Assembly: GCF_026343125.1 (NCBI RefSeq)
Contig: NZ_JAPEMB010000001.1
Location: 868,001-932,000 of the forward strand
Source of the DNA: Streptomyces sp. NBC_00094
GTDB taxonomy: Bacteria; Actinomycetota; Actinomycetes; Streptomycetales; Streptomycetaceae
Direction of reading: 5' to 3'
Length of the DNA: 64,000 nucleotides
Position 1 is the first letter of the stretch. Every line of letters begins with the position of its first letter. Positions 36,881 to 44,692 of the stretch are shown piece by piece. The translations under genes and the position numbers were made by a program. A model generated the notes under the pieces. It searched no databases. It saw only the letters and a program-made list of their open reading frames with translations, and had not been told where the DNA came from.

Positions 36881-37651
36881 TCAGACCACGGCGACGAGGG
36901 TGAGGTAGGTGATGCCGAGGGCCCGGCGGTAGCCGTTGAGCCAGCTCGAACGCTGCCGGTCGACCCGCTCGCGGGTCTCGGCGGCGAGCGGGTGATCGGG
37001 GTGGGCGGCGAGCCAGACCTCGGTGTCGTACCGGTAGCCGGACTCGAACTCCTGCCACTCGTCGGCGCTCGCCGTCTCGATCCACGCGGGCCGGAAGCCC
37101 GCCTCGATGGCGAGGTCCACGAGAGCGCCGAGGGAGAGGTGGTCGCCCGTGCGGGCGCCGGGCCACATGGCGGCCAGCTCCTTGTCCGTCGGGGGGCGCT
37201 CCCAGAAGCCCTCGCCCAGCACGACCCGGCCACCGGGCCGGACCAGTCGACGGAGTTCCCGGAGGGCGACGGCGGGGTCGTGCCCCTCCTTGGGGTTGCA
37301 GAGCGCCTGGCTCGACCCGAGGCAGAGGATCGCGTCGACGGGGCCCCGGTCGGTGCCGAGCGCCGACTCCTCGACGAAGAGGACACGGTCGGCGAGACCG
37401 CGCTCCTCGGCGAGGGCCCGGCCCCTGGCCAGGTCCTCGGCGTTGATGTCGAGCCCGGTCCCCTTGGCCTCCGGCGCGCTCTCCAGGACACGGAGGAGCA
37501 ACTCGCCCCAGCCGCAACCGATGTCGAGCACGTCGGCGGGTTGGGCGGCGGCGAGCCGCTCGATCATGCGGGTGGCGCGGGCCTCGGACAGCGGGCCGTG
37601 GAAGGTAAGGCTGCCGAGGCGCGGGGGAAGGTCTGAGTCAGAAGTGATCAC
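36881..37651 (-). CDS. Class I SAM-dependent methyltransferase
   Basis: This 256-residue protein has DVLDIGCGWGELLLRVLE (motif I), GTGLDINAEDL (motif II), VDAILCLGSSQAL and VRPGGRVVLGEGFW. The pattern is close to cyclopropane-synthase/UbiE-like methyltransferases. It has a C-terminal segment with WLNGYRRALGITYLTLVAVV. The GTG start has no clear ribosome-binding site, and the intergenic region toward the DinB gene carries a palindrome. Confidence 0.87.
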   Translation of the reverse strand: MITSDSDLPPRLGSLTFHGPLSEARATRMIERLAAAQPADVLDIGCGWGELLLRVLESAPEAKGTGLDINAEDLARGRALAEERGLADRVLFVEESALGTDRGPVDAILCLGSSQALCNPKEGHDPAVALRELRRLVRPGGRVVLGEGFWERPPTDKELAAMWPGARTGDHLSLGALVDLAIEAGFRPAWIETASADEWQEFESGYRYDTEVWLAAHPDHPLAAETRERVDRQRSSWLNGYRRALGITYLTLVAVV

Positions 37652-37731
37652 GAGGCGGAAGGCTACGTCGTACGCCCTCCCCCGCCCACTTCATTTTCGC
37701 GACCCCGCGAGGAACAGGCTCTGTCGGGGAT

Positions 37732-37749
37732 CCTGTGATGTCTCACAGG
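37732..37749. promoter_or_regulatory. Perfect palindrome between divergent methyltransferase and DinB genes
   Basis: CCTGTGA-TGTC-TCACAGG is a perfect 7-bp inverted repeat located in the 194-bp divergent intergenic region. Its placement about 100 bp from the DinB start fits an operator for either gene. Confidence 0.4.
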
Positions 37750-37845
37750 GCGGCGGCCATGGCCAGGCCTCGGCTCTGCCAGGCGTTGTCGGCGCCACGT
37801 ACGGGATCTTGAGACCACGAGCAGCCCATGGCAGGCTCGTGCCGC

Positions 37846-38424
37846 ATGAACGATGAATTCGCGAAAGCCAACCTGCACGGGAGACTGCGGCGGGACCGCG
37901 AGGCGCTGCTCTGGAAACTCGACGGCTTGTCCGAATACGACGCCCGCCGACCTTTGACAGCGACCGGGACCAACCTCCTCGGTCTGGTCAAGCACGTGGC
38001 CACCGTCGAGGCCCGGTACTTCGGCGAGGTCTTCGACCGCCCTTCCCCGGAACCGCTGCCCCGGTGGCAGGACTCCGACGGCAGCGATCAGTGGGCGACC
38101 GAGGACGAGACCCGCGATCAGATCATCGGGTTCTACCGGCGTACGTGGGAACACTCGGACGCGACGATCAACGAGCTTCCCCTCGACGCCCCCGGCCACG
38201 TGCCGTGGTGGCCGGAGCCTTTTTCCCACACGAACCTGTTCGCCGTCATGGTCCATGTCCTCGGCGAGTCCATCCGGCATGCCGGGCACGCCGACATCCT
38301 GCGCGAGGGCCTCGACGGCCGGACCGGATTGCGCGCCGAACACGAGAAGCAGATCGACGAGGAAGCCCGTGCGGCCTACTGCGCGAAGATCGAGCAGGCC
38401 GCCAGGTCGGCCGCACCGATCTAG
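37846..38424 (+). CDS. DinB-fold (DUF664-type) protein
   Basis: This 192-residue helical protein has the DinB/DUF664 pattern: LLWKLDGLSEYDARRPLTAT, NLLGLVKHVATVEARYF and ESIRHAGHADILRE, which give the three His of the metal site. Members include mycothiol- or bacillithiol-dependent transferases and many of unknown role. ATG 37846 is used; an upstream in-frame ATG at 37828 adds six residues. Confidence 0.88.
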   Translation: MNDEFAKANLHGRLRRDREALLWKLDGLSEYDARRPLTATGTNLLGLVKHVATVEARYFGEVFDRPSPEPLPRWQDSDGSDQWATEDETRDQIIGFYRRTWEHSDATINELPLDAPGHVPWWPEPFSHTNLFAVMVHVLGESIRHAGHADILREGLDGRTGLRAEHEKQIDEEARAAYCAKIEQAARSAAPI

Positions 38425-38464
38425 GGGCCCTCGGACGCGCCCTGAACAGTCGGCCCGGCCTTCC

Positions 38465-38869
38465 TCAGCCACACCCCTTCGCGACCGCCTCGCGGACCGC
38501 GGGGGCGATCTCACGGGCCCAGCGCGCGAGGGTGTCGATGTCCTGCGTACCGCCGCCTGGAGAGAAGAGGACGAAGCCCGAGGCGCCGTGTTCCAGGACG
38601 GCGCCGGTGAGTTCCTCCACCCACTGGTCGACGGAGCCGCCGATCCAGCACCCGTCGCCGTCGCGGGTGGCGGTCAGCGGCCGCTCGGTGACGCGCCCCG
38701 GGAGGTTGAAGACGGTGCGTACGTCACGGGGGTCGCGGCCCACCGCTGCCGCCGCCTCGTCGACGACGGGCCGTGAGGTCCGGTACCGCTCGCTGTGCCG
38801 GTCCGCCGCGTGACCGGGGAGCCAGCCATCGGCGACCCGGCCGGTGGCGGCCAGGGACTTCCGGCCGCC
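38465..38869 (-). pseudogene. C-terminal remnant of a luciferase-like (LLM) F420-dependent oxidoreductase
   Basis: The frame reads SLAATGRVADGWLPG, ERYRTSRPVVDEAAAAVGRD, then GGSVDQWVEELTGAVLEHG and FVLFSPGG, the C-terminal third of LLM-class oxidoreductases. The N-terminal part of the TIM barrel is missing, and homology stops near 38869. No ATG, GTG or TTG is available between the ROK stop (38923) and that point; longer readings run into the ROK gene. It is a decayed fragment. Confidence 0.7.
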
Positions 38870-38922
38870 GGAGAGCGCGGAGAGCGCGGTGACCGTCCGG
38901 TCGGAGCCCCGGGGAACGCCGC

Positions 38923-40149
38923 TCAGGCGGGTTCCCGGCCCAGCGCGGCCAGGGGGTCGTCGAGCACCGGCTGCCAGGCCAGTTCGGCCGCCCCGACCAG
39001 GCTGTTGTGGTCCAGGGTGCACGGCAGGATCGGGACGCCGCCGCTGCGGCCCCAGAGGCTGCGGTCGGCGACGACCGCGCGGAGGCGCTCGGGGTCGGCG
39101 TCGAGGAGCTCCCGGTGGAGCCCGCCGAGGATGATCCGGTCCGGATTGAGGATGTTCACCAGGCCGGCGAGGCCGAGCCCCAGACGGTCGATCAGTTCCC
39201 CGACGGCCACCCGCACACCCGGGTCGTCGCGGTTCGTCCGCAGCAGGTCACGGGCCTGCTGGAGCAGCGAGACCTCCGGGCCGGGGTCACGGCCGGCGAC
39301 CATCAGGAAGGCGAGCGGGTCGGTCTCGACGTCGAGGCAGCCGCGGCTGCCGCAGTGACAGGGACGGCCCTCCGGGTTCACCGTCAGATGGCCGACCTCC
39401 AGGGCGAGGCCCGAGCTGCCGGTGTGCAGACGGCCGTCGAGGACGAGGGCACCACCGACGCCCCGGTGGCCGGTGGCCACGCAGAGGAGGTCGCGGGCGC
39501 CGCGCCCGGCACCGTGCCGGTGCTCGGCGAGGGCCGCGAGGTTGACGTCGTTGCCGGTGAAGGCCGGACCCTCGATGCCGGCGGCCCGTACCCGCTCGGC
39601 GAAGATCTCCCGGACCGGCGCCCCGGCGGGCCAGGCGAGGTGGAGCGGGTTGAGCGCGGTGCCCTCGGGTTCGGCGACGGCGGAGGGCGCGGCGAGGCCT
39701 GCGCCGACGCAGCGGCGCCCGGTCTCCCGGAGCAGGGCGGCGCCGGCGTCGACCACGGCGCCGAGGACCTGGGCGGGGTCGGCGGAGACGGTGACACAGC
39801 CGGGGGCCGTGGCGACGATGGTGCCGCCGAGGCCGACGAGCGCGGCGCGGAACCCGTCCGCGTGGACCTGGGCGGCGAGGGCGACGGGGCCCTTCTCGTC
39901 GACGGCGAGCCGGTGGGAGGGACGGCCCTGGGAGCCGGCGGCGGCACCGGGGTTGGAGTCGACGCGGATGAGGCCCAGCGCCTCCAACTCGGCGGCGACC
40001 GCGCCCGCGGTGGCCCGGGTGACGCCGAGTTCGGCGGTGAGGACGGCCCGTGTCGGAGCCCTTCCGGTGTGCACCAGCTCCAGCGCGGGGCCGAGCGCGT
40101 TGCGCCCCCTGTCCAGCCGAGTCCGGGTCGTCGTCGCCTTGCCGTTCAT
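38923..40149 (-). CDS. ROK-family transcriptional repressor (NagC/XylR type)
   Basis: This 408-residue protein has an N-terminal winged helix (about 10-75, ELGVTRATAGAVAAELEALG) and a C-terminal ROK domain with ACVATGHRGVGGALV-like loop (LCVATGHRGVGG) and the zinc motif CHCGSRGCLDVE. ROK repressors bind sugars. It is divergent from an MFS exporter whose start carries a palindrome, so it probably controls that gene and itself. ATG 40149 is the start. Confidence 0.92.
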   Translation of the reverse strand: MNGKATTTRTRLDRGRNALGPALELVHTGRAPTRAVLTAELGVTRATAGAVAAELEALGLIRVDSNPGAAAGSQGRPSHRLAVDEKGPVALAAQVHADGFRAALVGLGGTIVATAPGCVTVSADPAQVLGAVVDAGAALLRETGRRCVGAGLAAPSAVAEPEGTALNPLHLAWPAGAPVREIFAERVRAAGIEGPAFTGNDVNLAALAEHRHGAGRGARDLLCVATGHRGVGGALVLDGRLHTGSSGLALEVGHLTVNPEGRPCHCGSRGCLDVETDPLAFLMVAGRDPGPEVSLLQQARDLLRTNRDDPGVRVAVGELIDRLGLGLAGLVNILNPDRIILGGLHRELLDADPERLRAVVADRSLWGRSGGVPILPCTLDHNSLVGAAELAWQPVLDDPLAALGREPA

Positions 40150-40490
40150 GGGGGCGAGTCTCCCATGATCGGACCCACGACCGGACCCGCACCCCGGCCC
40201 GACGCCACCGACGGACACCCCGAGCGGGCCGCGCCGCCGACCGGGCACGACCGGACCACCGACGGGCCGGCGGTCGACCCGCCTTCGACCCCTCGCCCCG
40301 TCTCGATCCCGCGCCGCGCCGCCTCGTTCCCGGGCCGACCCCGCCTCGTTCCCGGGCCGACCCCGCCTCGTTCCCGTGCCGACCCCGCCTCGTTCCCGCG
40401 CCGCCCGCCGCACCGGCCACCCGTCGACCTCACACCGGCCCGCGTGCCGGCCGGTTGAATCCGGGGCCCGTCTCCCCCTATCCTGAGTTT
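40150..40490. other. 341-bp divergent intergenic region with a minisatellite
   Basis: The region between the ROK and MFS genes contains a 22-bp tandem repeat at 40321-40408 and otherwise Pro/Arg-like GC-rich sequence without codon-bias support for a gene. The MFS promoter should lie in 40440-40490 (CCTATCCTGAG near 40478 is the only AT-rich box). Confidence 0.45.
40321..40408. repeat. 22-bp tandem repeat, four units
   Basis: Units at 40321-40342, 40343-40364, 40365-40386 and 40387-40408. The first two are identical (GCCTCGTTCCCGGGCCGACC plus CC), the third has one change, the fourth is diverged. The copy number is likely to vary. Confidence 0.85.
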
Positions 40491-41774
40491 GTGCCGCTAC
40501 TAAACAAAGTACGGACGGCCGCACCGGGGGGCCTCGGCGGAGACACCGCCATCCACTCCCTGTCCCGCCTCCGCTCCGCCCTGACCCTCTTCTTCGCCCT
40601 CGACGGATTCCTCTTCGCCGGCTGGGTGGTCCGCATCCCCGCCGTCAAGCAGCAGACCGGCGCCTCGGCGGGTGACCTCGGGCTCGCCCTCCTGGGCGTG
40701 TCCGCGGGAGCGGTCGTGACCATGACCCTGACGGGGCGGCTCTGCCGCCGCTTCGGCAGCCACGCCGTCACCGTCGCCACCGCCGTCCTGCTCTCCCTCT
40801 CGGTCGCCCTGCCGGCGCTCACCCGGTCCCCGCTCGCCCTCGGCCTCGTCCTGCTCGTCTTCGGCGCCGCGTACGGCGGGATCAACGTCGCCATGAACAG
40901 CGCGGCCGTGGACCTGGTGACCGCGCTGCGCCGCCCGGTGATGCCGAGCTTCCACGCCGCGTTCAGCCTCGGCGGCATGCTCGGTGCGGGCATCGGCGGG
41001 CTCCTCGCCGGAAGCCTGTCACCTGGCACCCACCTCCTCGGTCTCACCGTCGTCGGACTGGCCCTGACGGCCGTCGCCGGGCCCGTACTCCTGCGCCACC
41101 CCGCCCCCGTCCTGCCCGAAGCCCTCCCACGCGGGCCGGAGGCCGAGCCCGGGAAGCCGTCCGGGCCCGGGAAGCCGTCCGGGCCCGGGAAGCCGTCCGG
41201 GCCCGGGAAGCCGTCGCCGGCGGCACGCCGTACCGTCCTCGTCTTCGGCGTGATCGCGCTCTGCACCGCGTACGGCGAAGGAGCGCTGGCCGACTGGGGT
41301 GCGCTCCACCTCGAACAGGACCTGGGCGCCCACCCCGGAGTGGCCGCGGCCGGGTACTCCGTCTTCGCCCTGACCATGACCGCCGGCCGGCTTTCCGGGA
41401 CGCTGCTCCTGGAGCGGCTCGGCCAGACCCGTACGCTCGTCGCAGGCGGGGCCACGGCCGCCGCGGGCATGCTCCTCGGCGCGCTCGCCCCGACCGTCTG
41501 GGCCACGCTCCTCGGCTTCGCGGTCACCGGCCTCGGGCTCGCCAACATCTTCCCCGTCGCGGTCGCCCGCGCGGGCGCGGTCGCCGGTCCCGGCGGGGTG
41601 GCGACGGCGTCCACCCTCGGCTACGGGGGCATGCTGCTCGGCCCGCCGTCCATCGGGTTCCTCGCCGACTGGTTCTCCCTGCCGGTGGCACTCACCACGG
41701 TCGCGGCGCTCGCCGCCGGTGCCGCGGCGATGGGCTACTGGGCCAGGAACGCGGCTTCCCAGCAGGCAAGTTGA
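40491..41774 (+). CDS. MFS transporter (ROK-associated)
   Basis: This 427-residue, 12-helix protein has LTGRLCRRFGSHAV after helix 2 and NVAMNSAAVDLV and MPSFHAAFSLGGMLGAG, typical of the YbjJ/FHS-like MFS group. The central cytoplasmic loop is a KPSGPG repeat encoded by an 18-bp DNA repeat. The first codons (GTG CCG CTA CTA AAC AAA GTA) are strikingly AT-rich with rare CTA Leu codons. The start overlaps a palindrome that may be the ROK operator; no ribosome-binding site is clear, so it may be leaderless. Confidence 0.87.
   Translation: MPLLNKVRTAAPGGLGGDTAIHSLSRLRSALTLFFALDGFLFAGWVVRIPAVKQQTGASAGDLGLALLGVSAGAVVTMTLTGRLCRRFGSHAVTVATAVLLSLSVALPALTRSPLALGLVLLVFGAAYGGINVAMNSAAVDLVTALRRPVMPSFHAAFSLGGMLGAGIGGLLAGSLSPGTHLLGLTVVGLALTAVAGPVLLRHPAPVLPEALPRGPEAEPGKPSGPGKPSGPGKPSGPGKPSPAARRTVLVFGVIALCTAYGEGALADWGALHLEQDLGAHPGVAAAGYSVFALTMTAGRLSGTLLLERLGQTRTLVAGGATAAAGMLLGALAPTVWATLLGFAVTGLGLANIFPVAVARAGAVAGPGGVATASTLGYGGMLLGPPSIGFLADWFSLPVALTTVAALAAGAAAMGYWARNAASQQAS
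40498..40511. promoter_or_regulatory. Candidate ROK operator over the MFS start
   Basis: TACT-AAACAA-AGTA (40498-40511) is a 4+4 inverted repeat with an A-rich centre, inside the first codons of the MFS gene. A TTTGT word at 40488-40492 and ACAAA at 40504-40508 form a second overlapping inverted pair. ROK repressors such as NagC bind A/T-centred palindromes of this kind. Confidence 0.4.
41148..41216. repeat. 18-bp in-frame repeat in the MFS loop
   Basis: Units start at 41148, 41166, 41184 and 41202 (CCCGGGAAGCCGTCCGGG), each encoding PGKPSG. They lie between helices 6 and 7, in the cytoplasmic loop, so copy number changes keep the frame. Confidence 0.8.
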
Positions 41775-41904
41775 GCACCCGTACTCCAGCGGACACCGCA
41801 AGGTCGCGCGACACCCCGGCCGACCAGTTCGCCCCGTAGCCGCGTAGCCCCGCCGACAGACACAGCCACGGCCGCGTGAGACGCCCGGCGCCCTTCGCCA
41901 CCGC

Positions 41905-41947
41905 CGGGCGTCGGCGTCGGGCGTCGGGCGTCAGGCGTCAGGCGTCC
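41905..41947. repeat. 7-bp tandem repeat in the MFS-MarR gap
   Basis: GGGCGTC and AGGCGTC words are repeated about six times (41905-41947), followed by a 15-bp repeat of CGGGCGGCATCGGG type (41962-41990). The gap between the two convergent genes (225 bp) shows nothing else. Confidence 0.6.
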
Positions 41948-42000
41948 AGCTTCGGACACCCGGCGGGCGGCATCGGGCGGGCGGCATCAGGCACCCGCCA

Positions 42001-42399
42001 TCACGCCTCGCCGTCCAGCATCCGGGTCAGCACCTCGCGCTGCAGCGGCCGCACCTCGGCATGGCGCGCGAGTCCCTTCTCCGTGACGATCACCCGCACC
42101 CCGCGCCGGTCCTCGGGGCACATCCCCCGCGCCACCAGGCCGTCCTTCTCCAGCCGTGCGATCAGCCGGGACAGTGCGCTCTGGCTGAGATGGACCCGCC
42201 CGGCGAGCTCCTGGACGCGCCAGGAGGCCGGGGTGTCCTCGCTCCCACCCTCGGCCAGGACGTCGAGGACTTCGAAGTCGCTGGCACCGAGTCCGTACGG
42301 CTGCAGCGCCCGGTCGAGCTCGCAGGTCGTCCGGGCGTGCAGGGCGAGGACGTCACGCCACTCGTCCACGAGCGCGCGTTCGGACTTGTTCGCTGCCAT
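42001..42399 (-). CDS. MarR-family transcriptional regulator
   Basis: This 132-residue protein has the MarR winged helix (VQELAGRVHLSQSALSRLIARL, then EDRRGVRVIVTEKG). It is divergent from a DHA2 efflux gene, with 87 bp between the starts that hold two palindromes, so it probably represses that pump. ATG 42399 is the start. Confidence 0.93.
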   Translation of the reverse strand: MAANKSERALVDEWRDVLALHARTTCELDRALQPYGLGASDFEVLDVLAEGGSEDTPASWRVQELAGRVHLSQSALSRLIARLEKDGLVARGMCPEDRRGVRVIVTEKGLARHAEVRPLQREVLTRMLDGEA

Positions 42400-42416
42400 G
42401 ACCGCACGTTAGCAGA

Positions 42417-42472
42417 AACAACCCCTTTTGTTGCACGGGAATTAAATGCGCTTGCATTCAATGCACGTGCAT
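42417..42472. promoter_or_regulatory. Divergent MarR/MFS operator region with palindromes
   Basis: AACAA-CCCCTT-TTGTT lies at 42417-42432 near the marR start. TGCATT-C-AATGCA (42453-42465) overlaps ATGCACGTGCAT (42461-42472), a perfect 12-bp palindrome, near the transporter start. These are the usual size and position of MarR operators. Confidence 0.6.
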
Positions 42473-42486
42473 GTACCGTGCTGCCC

Positions 42487-43980
42487 ATGACCTCTCCGCT
42501 CACCGCCGCACCCACGGCCGCCGCGCAGGAACGCTGGAGTCCGCGGCTCTGGGGCACCCTTCTCGTCCTCTGCGCCGCGATGTTCCTCGACGCCCTCGAC
42601 GTCTCCATGGTCGGCGTCGCCCTGCCCTCGATCGCCGCCGATCTCGACCTCTCCACCGCCACCCTCCAGTGGATCGTGAGCGGCTACATCCTCGGCTACG
42701 GCGGCCTGCTGCTCCTCGGCGGCCGCGCGGCCGACCTCCTCGGCCGCCGACGCGTCTTCCTGATCGCGCTCGCCGTCTTCGCCCTCGCCTCGCTCCTCGG
42801 CGGGCTCGTCGACTCCGGCCCGCTCCTGATCGCCAGCCGCTTCATCAAGGGCCTCAGCGCCGCCTTCACCGCCCCCGCCGGCCTGTCGATCATCACGACG
42901 ACCTTCCAGGAGGGTCCGCAGCGCAACCGGGCCCTGTCGATCTACACCACCTGCGCCGCCACCGGCTTCTCCATGGGCCTGGTCCTGTCCGGCCTGCTCA
43001 CCGAGCTGAGCTGGCGCTGGACCATGCTGCTTCCCGCCCCCGTCGCCCTGATCGCCCTCGTGTTCGCGCTGCGCCTCATCCCGCACAGCCCCCGCGAGAA
43101 GGCCGCCGGCGGCTATGACCTGCCGGGCGCCGTCACCGGTACGGCCGCGATGCTGCTGCTCGTCTTCACCGTCGTCCAGGCCCCCGAGGCCGGCTGGACC
43201 TCCGCCCGCACCCTGCTCTCGTTCCTGGCGTCCGCCGCCCTCCTCGTCGCCTTCGTCCTGATCGAGCGGCGCAGCGCCAGTCCGCTCGTACGGCTGGGGG
43301 TCCTCAGGTCCGGCTCCCAGGTCCGCGCCCAGCTCGGCGCGGCCGCGTTCTTCGGCTCGTACGTGGCCTTCCAGTTCATCGTGACCCAGTACATGCAGTC
43401 ACTGCTCGGCTGGTCCGCGCTCCAGACGGCGCTGGCCTTCCTCCCGGCCGGCGTCCTCGTGGCGCTCTCCTCCACGAAGATCGGCGGGATCGTCGACCGT
43501 TTCGGCACGCCCCGGGTGATCGCCGTGGGCTTCACACTGCTCGTCGTCGCGTACGCGCTCTTCCTGCGGATCTCGCTGACCCCGCAGTACGCGGCCGTGA
43601 TCCTGCCCTCGATGCTGCTGCTCGGCGCCGCCTGCGCACTGGTCTTCCCCTCGCTCAACATCCAGGCCACCAACGGCGTGGACGACGACGAGCAGGGCAT
43701 GGTCTCGGGGCTGCTCAACACCTCGATCCAGGTCGGCGGTGCGATCTTCCTCGCCGTGATCACCGCCGTCATCACCGCGGACGGGGACGCGTCGGCCTCC
43801 CCGCAGGCGGCACTGGACAGCTTCCGCCCGGGTCTGGCCGTGGTCACCGCCATCGCCCTGGCCGGACTCCTGGTCACCCTGCCGGGCCTCCGGAAGCAGC
43901 GGAACGTCACCGAAACGGTCGTGGTGGCGCGCTCCGCGGCACCCGCCGACTCCCCGGCGAAGGTCGCGGTCCGCGACTGA
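42487..43980 (+). CDS. DHA2-family MFS multidrug exporter (EmrB/QacA type)
   Basis: This 497-residue protein has about 14 hydrophobic helices, the motif DALDVSMVGVALPSI in helix 1, GGRAADLLGRRRVF after helix 2 and SRFIKGLSAAF. It exports drugs or metabolites by proton antiport. The C-terminal tail is acidic. ATG 42487 is preceded by no strong ribosome-binding site. The divergent MarR gene should regulate it. Confidence 0.94.
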   Translation: MTSPLTAAPTAAAQERWSPRLWGTLLVLCAAMFLDALDVSMVGVALPSIAADLDLSTATLQWIVSGYILGYGGLLLLGGRAADLLGRRRVFLIALAVFALASLLGGLVDSGPLLIASRFIKGLSAAFTAPAGLSIITTTFQEGPQRNRALSIYTTCAATGFSMGLVLSGLLTELSWRWTMLLPAPVALIALVFALRLIPHSPREKAAGGYDLPGAVTGTAAMLLLVFTVVQAPEAGWTSARTLLSFLASAALLVAFVLIERRSASPLVRLGVLRSGSQVRAQLGAAAFFGSYVAFQFIVTQYMQSLLGWSALQTALAFLPAGVLVALSSTKIGGIVDRFGTPRVIAVGFTLLVVAYALFLRISLTPQYAAVILPSMLLLGAACALVFPSLNIQATNGVDDDEQGMVSGLLNTSIQVGGAIFLAVITAVITADGDASASPQAALDSFRPGLAVVTAIALAGLLVTLPGLRKQRNVTETVVVARSAAPADSPAKVAVRD

Positions 43981-43998
43981 GCCCCGATCGGCCGGGCC

Positions 43999-44028
43999 GA
44001 CGGCTCCACGGCGCGGAGCGGCGCCGTC
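43999..44028. terminator. Hairpin between convergent MFS and response-regulator genes
   Basis: GACGGC (43999-44004) pairs with GCCGTC (44023-44028), extended by TCC/GGA through a bulge. It lies in the 46-bp gap and touches the stop codon of the minus-strand gene. Confidence 0.35.
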
Positions 44029-44692
44029 AGCCCAGCCATCCGGGCCGCACCAGGCCCGACTCATAGGCGAGTACGACGAGTTGGGCGCGGTCCCGGGCTC
44101 CCAGCTTCACCATGGCACGGCTCACATGGGTTTTGGCGGTCAGCGGGCTGACGACCAGTCGGCGGGCGATCTCCTCGTTCGAGAGCCCGATGCCCACCAG
44201 GGCCATCACCTCCCGCTCCCGCTCCGTCAGCGCCCCGAGCACGGCCGTCGCCCCCGGGGCCTTGGAGCGCGCCGCGAACTCCTCGATCAGCCGGCGGGTC
44301 ACCCCCGGGGAGAGCAGCGCGTCCCCGTGGACGACGGCCCGCACCGCCCGCAGCAGCTCCTCCGGTTCGGTGTCCTTGACGAGGAAGCCGGAGGCGCCGG
44401 CGCGGATCGCCTCGAAGACGTACTCGTCGAGTTCGAAGGTCGTCAGCATCACGACCCGTACCTCCGCGAGCTCGGGGTCGTCGGTGATGCGCCGGGTGGC
44501 TTCGAGGCCGTCGAGCCGCGGCATCCGGATGTCCATGAGGACGACGTCCGGGCGCAGGGACCGCACCCGCTCCACGGCCTCGTCGCCGTCCGCCGCCTCC
44601 CCCGTCACCTCGATGTCCGGCTGGGCGTCGAGCAGCGCCCGGAACCCCGCCCGGACCAGCGACTGGTCGTCGGCGAGCAGCACACGGATCAC
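44027..44692 (-). CDS. NarL/LuxR-type response regulator
   Basis: This 221-residue protein has a receiver domain (LLADDQSLVRAG, phospho-Asp in DVVLMDIRMP about residue 54, MLTTFELDEY, conserved Lys in GFLVKDT) and a LuxR-type HTH (LTEREREVMALVGIGLSNEEI). GTG 44692 overlaps the kinase stop (GTGA), so both are co-translated. The partner is the histidine kinase upstream. Confidence 0.95.
   Translation of the reverse strand: MIRVLLADDQSLVRAGFRALLDAQPDIEVTGEAADGDEAVERVRSLRPDVVLMDIRMPRLDGLEATRRITDDPELAEVRVVMLTTFELDEYVFEAIRAGASGFLVKDTEPEELLRAVRAVVHGDALLSPGVTRRLIEEFAARSKAPGATAVLGALTEREREVMALVGIGLSNEEIARRLVVSPLTAKTHVSRAMVKLGARDRAQLVVLAYESGLVRPGWLG

Noticed and set aside
38465..39022. Intact luciferase-like gene from a GTG at 39022
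   Set aside because: It would overlap the ROK gene by about 100 bp, and the first 50 residues show no LLM similarity.
40321..40408. Possible CRISPR-like array
   Set aside because: The units are directly adjacent without variable spacers and no cas genes are present; it is a minisatellite.
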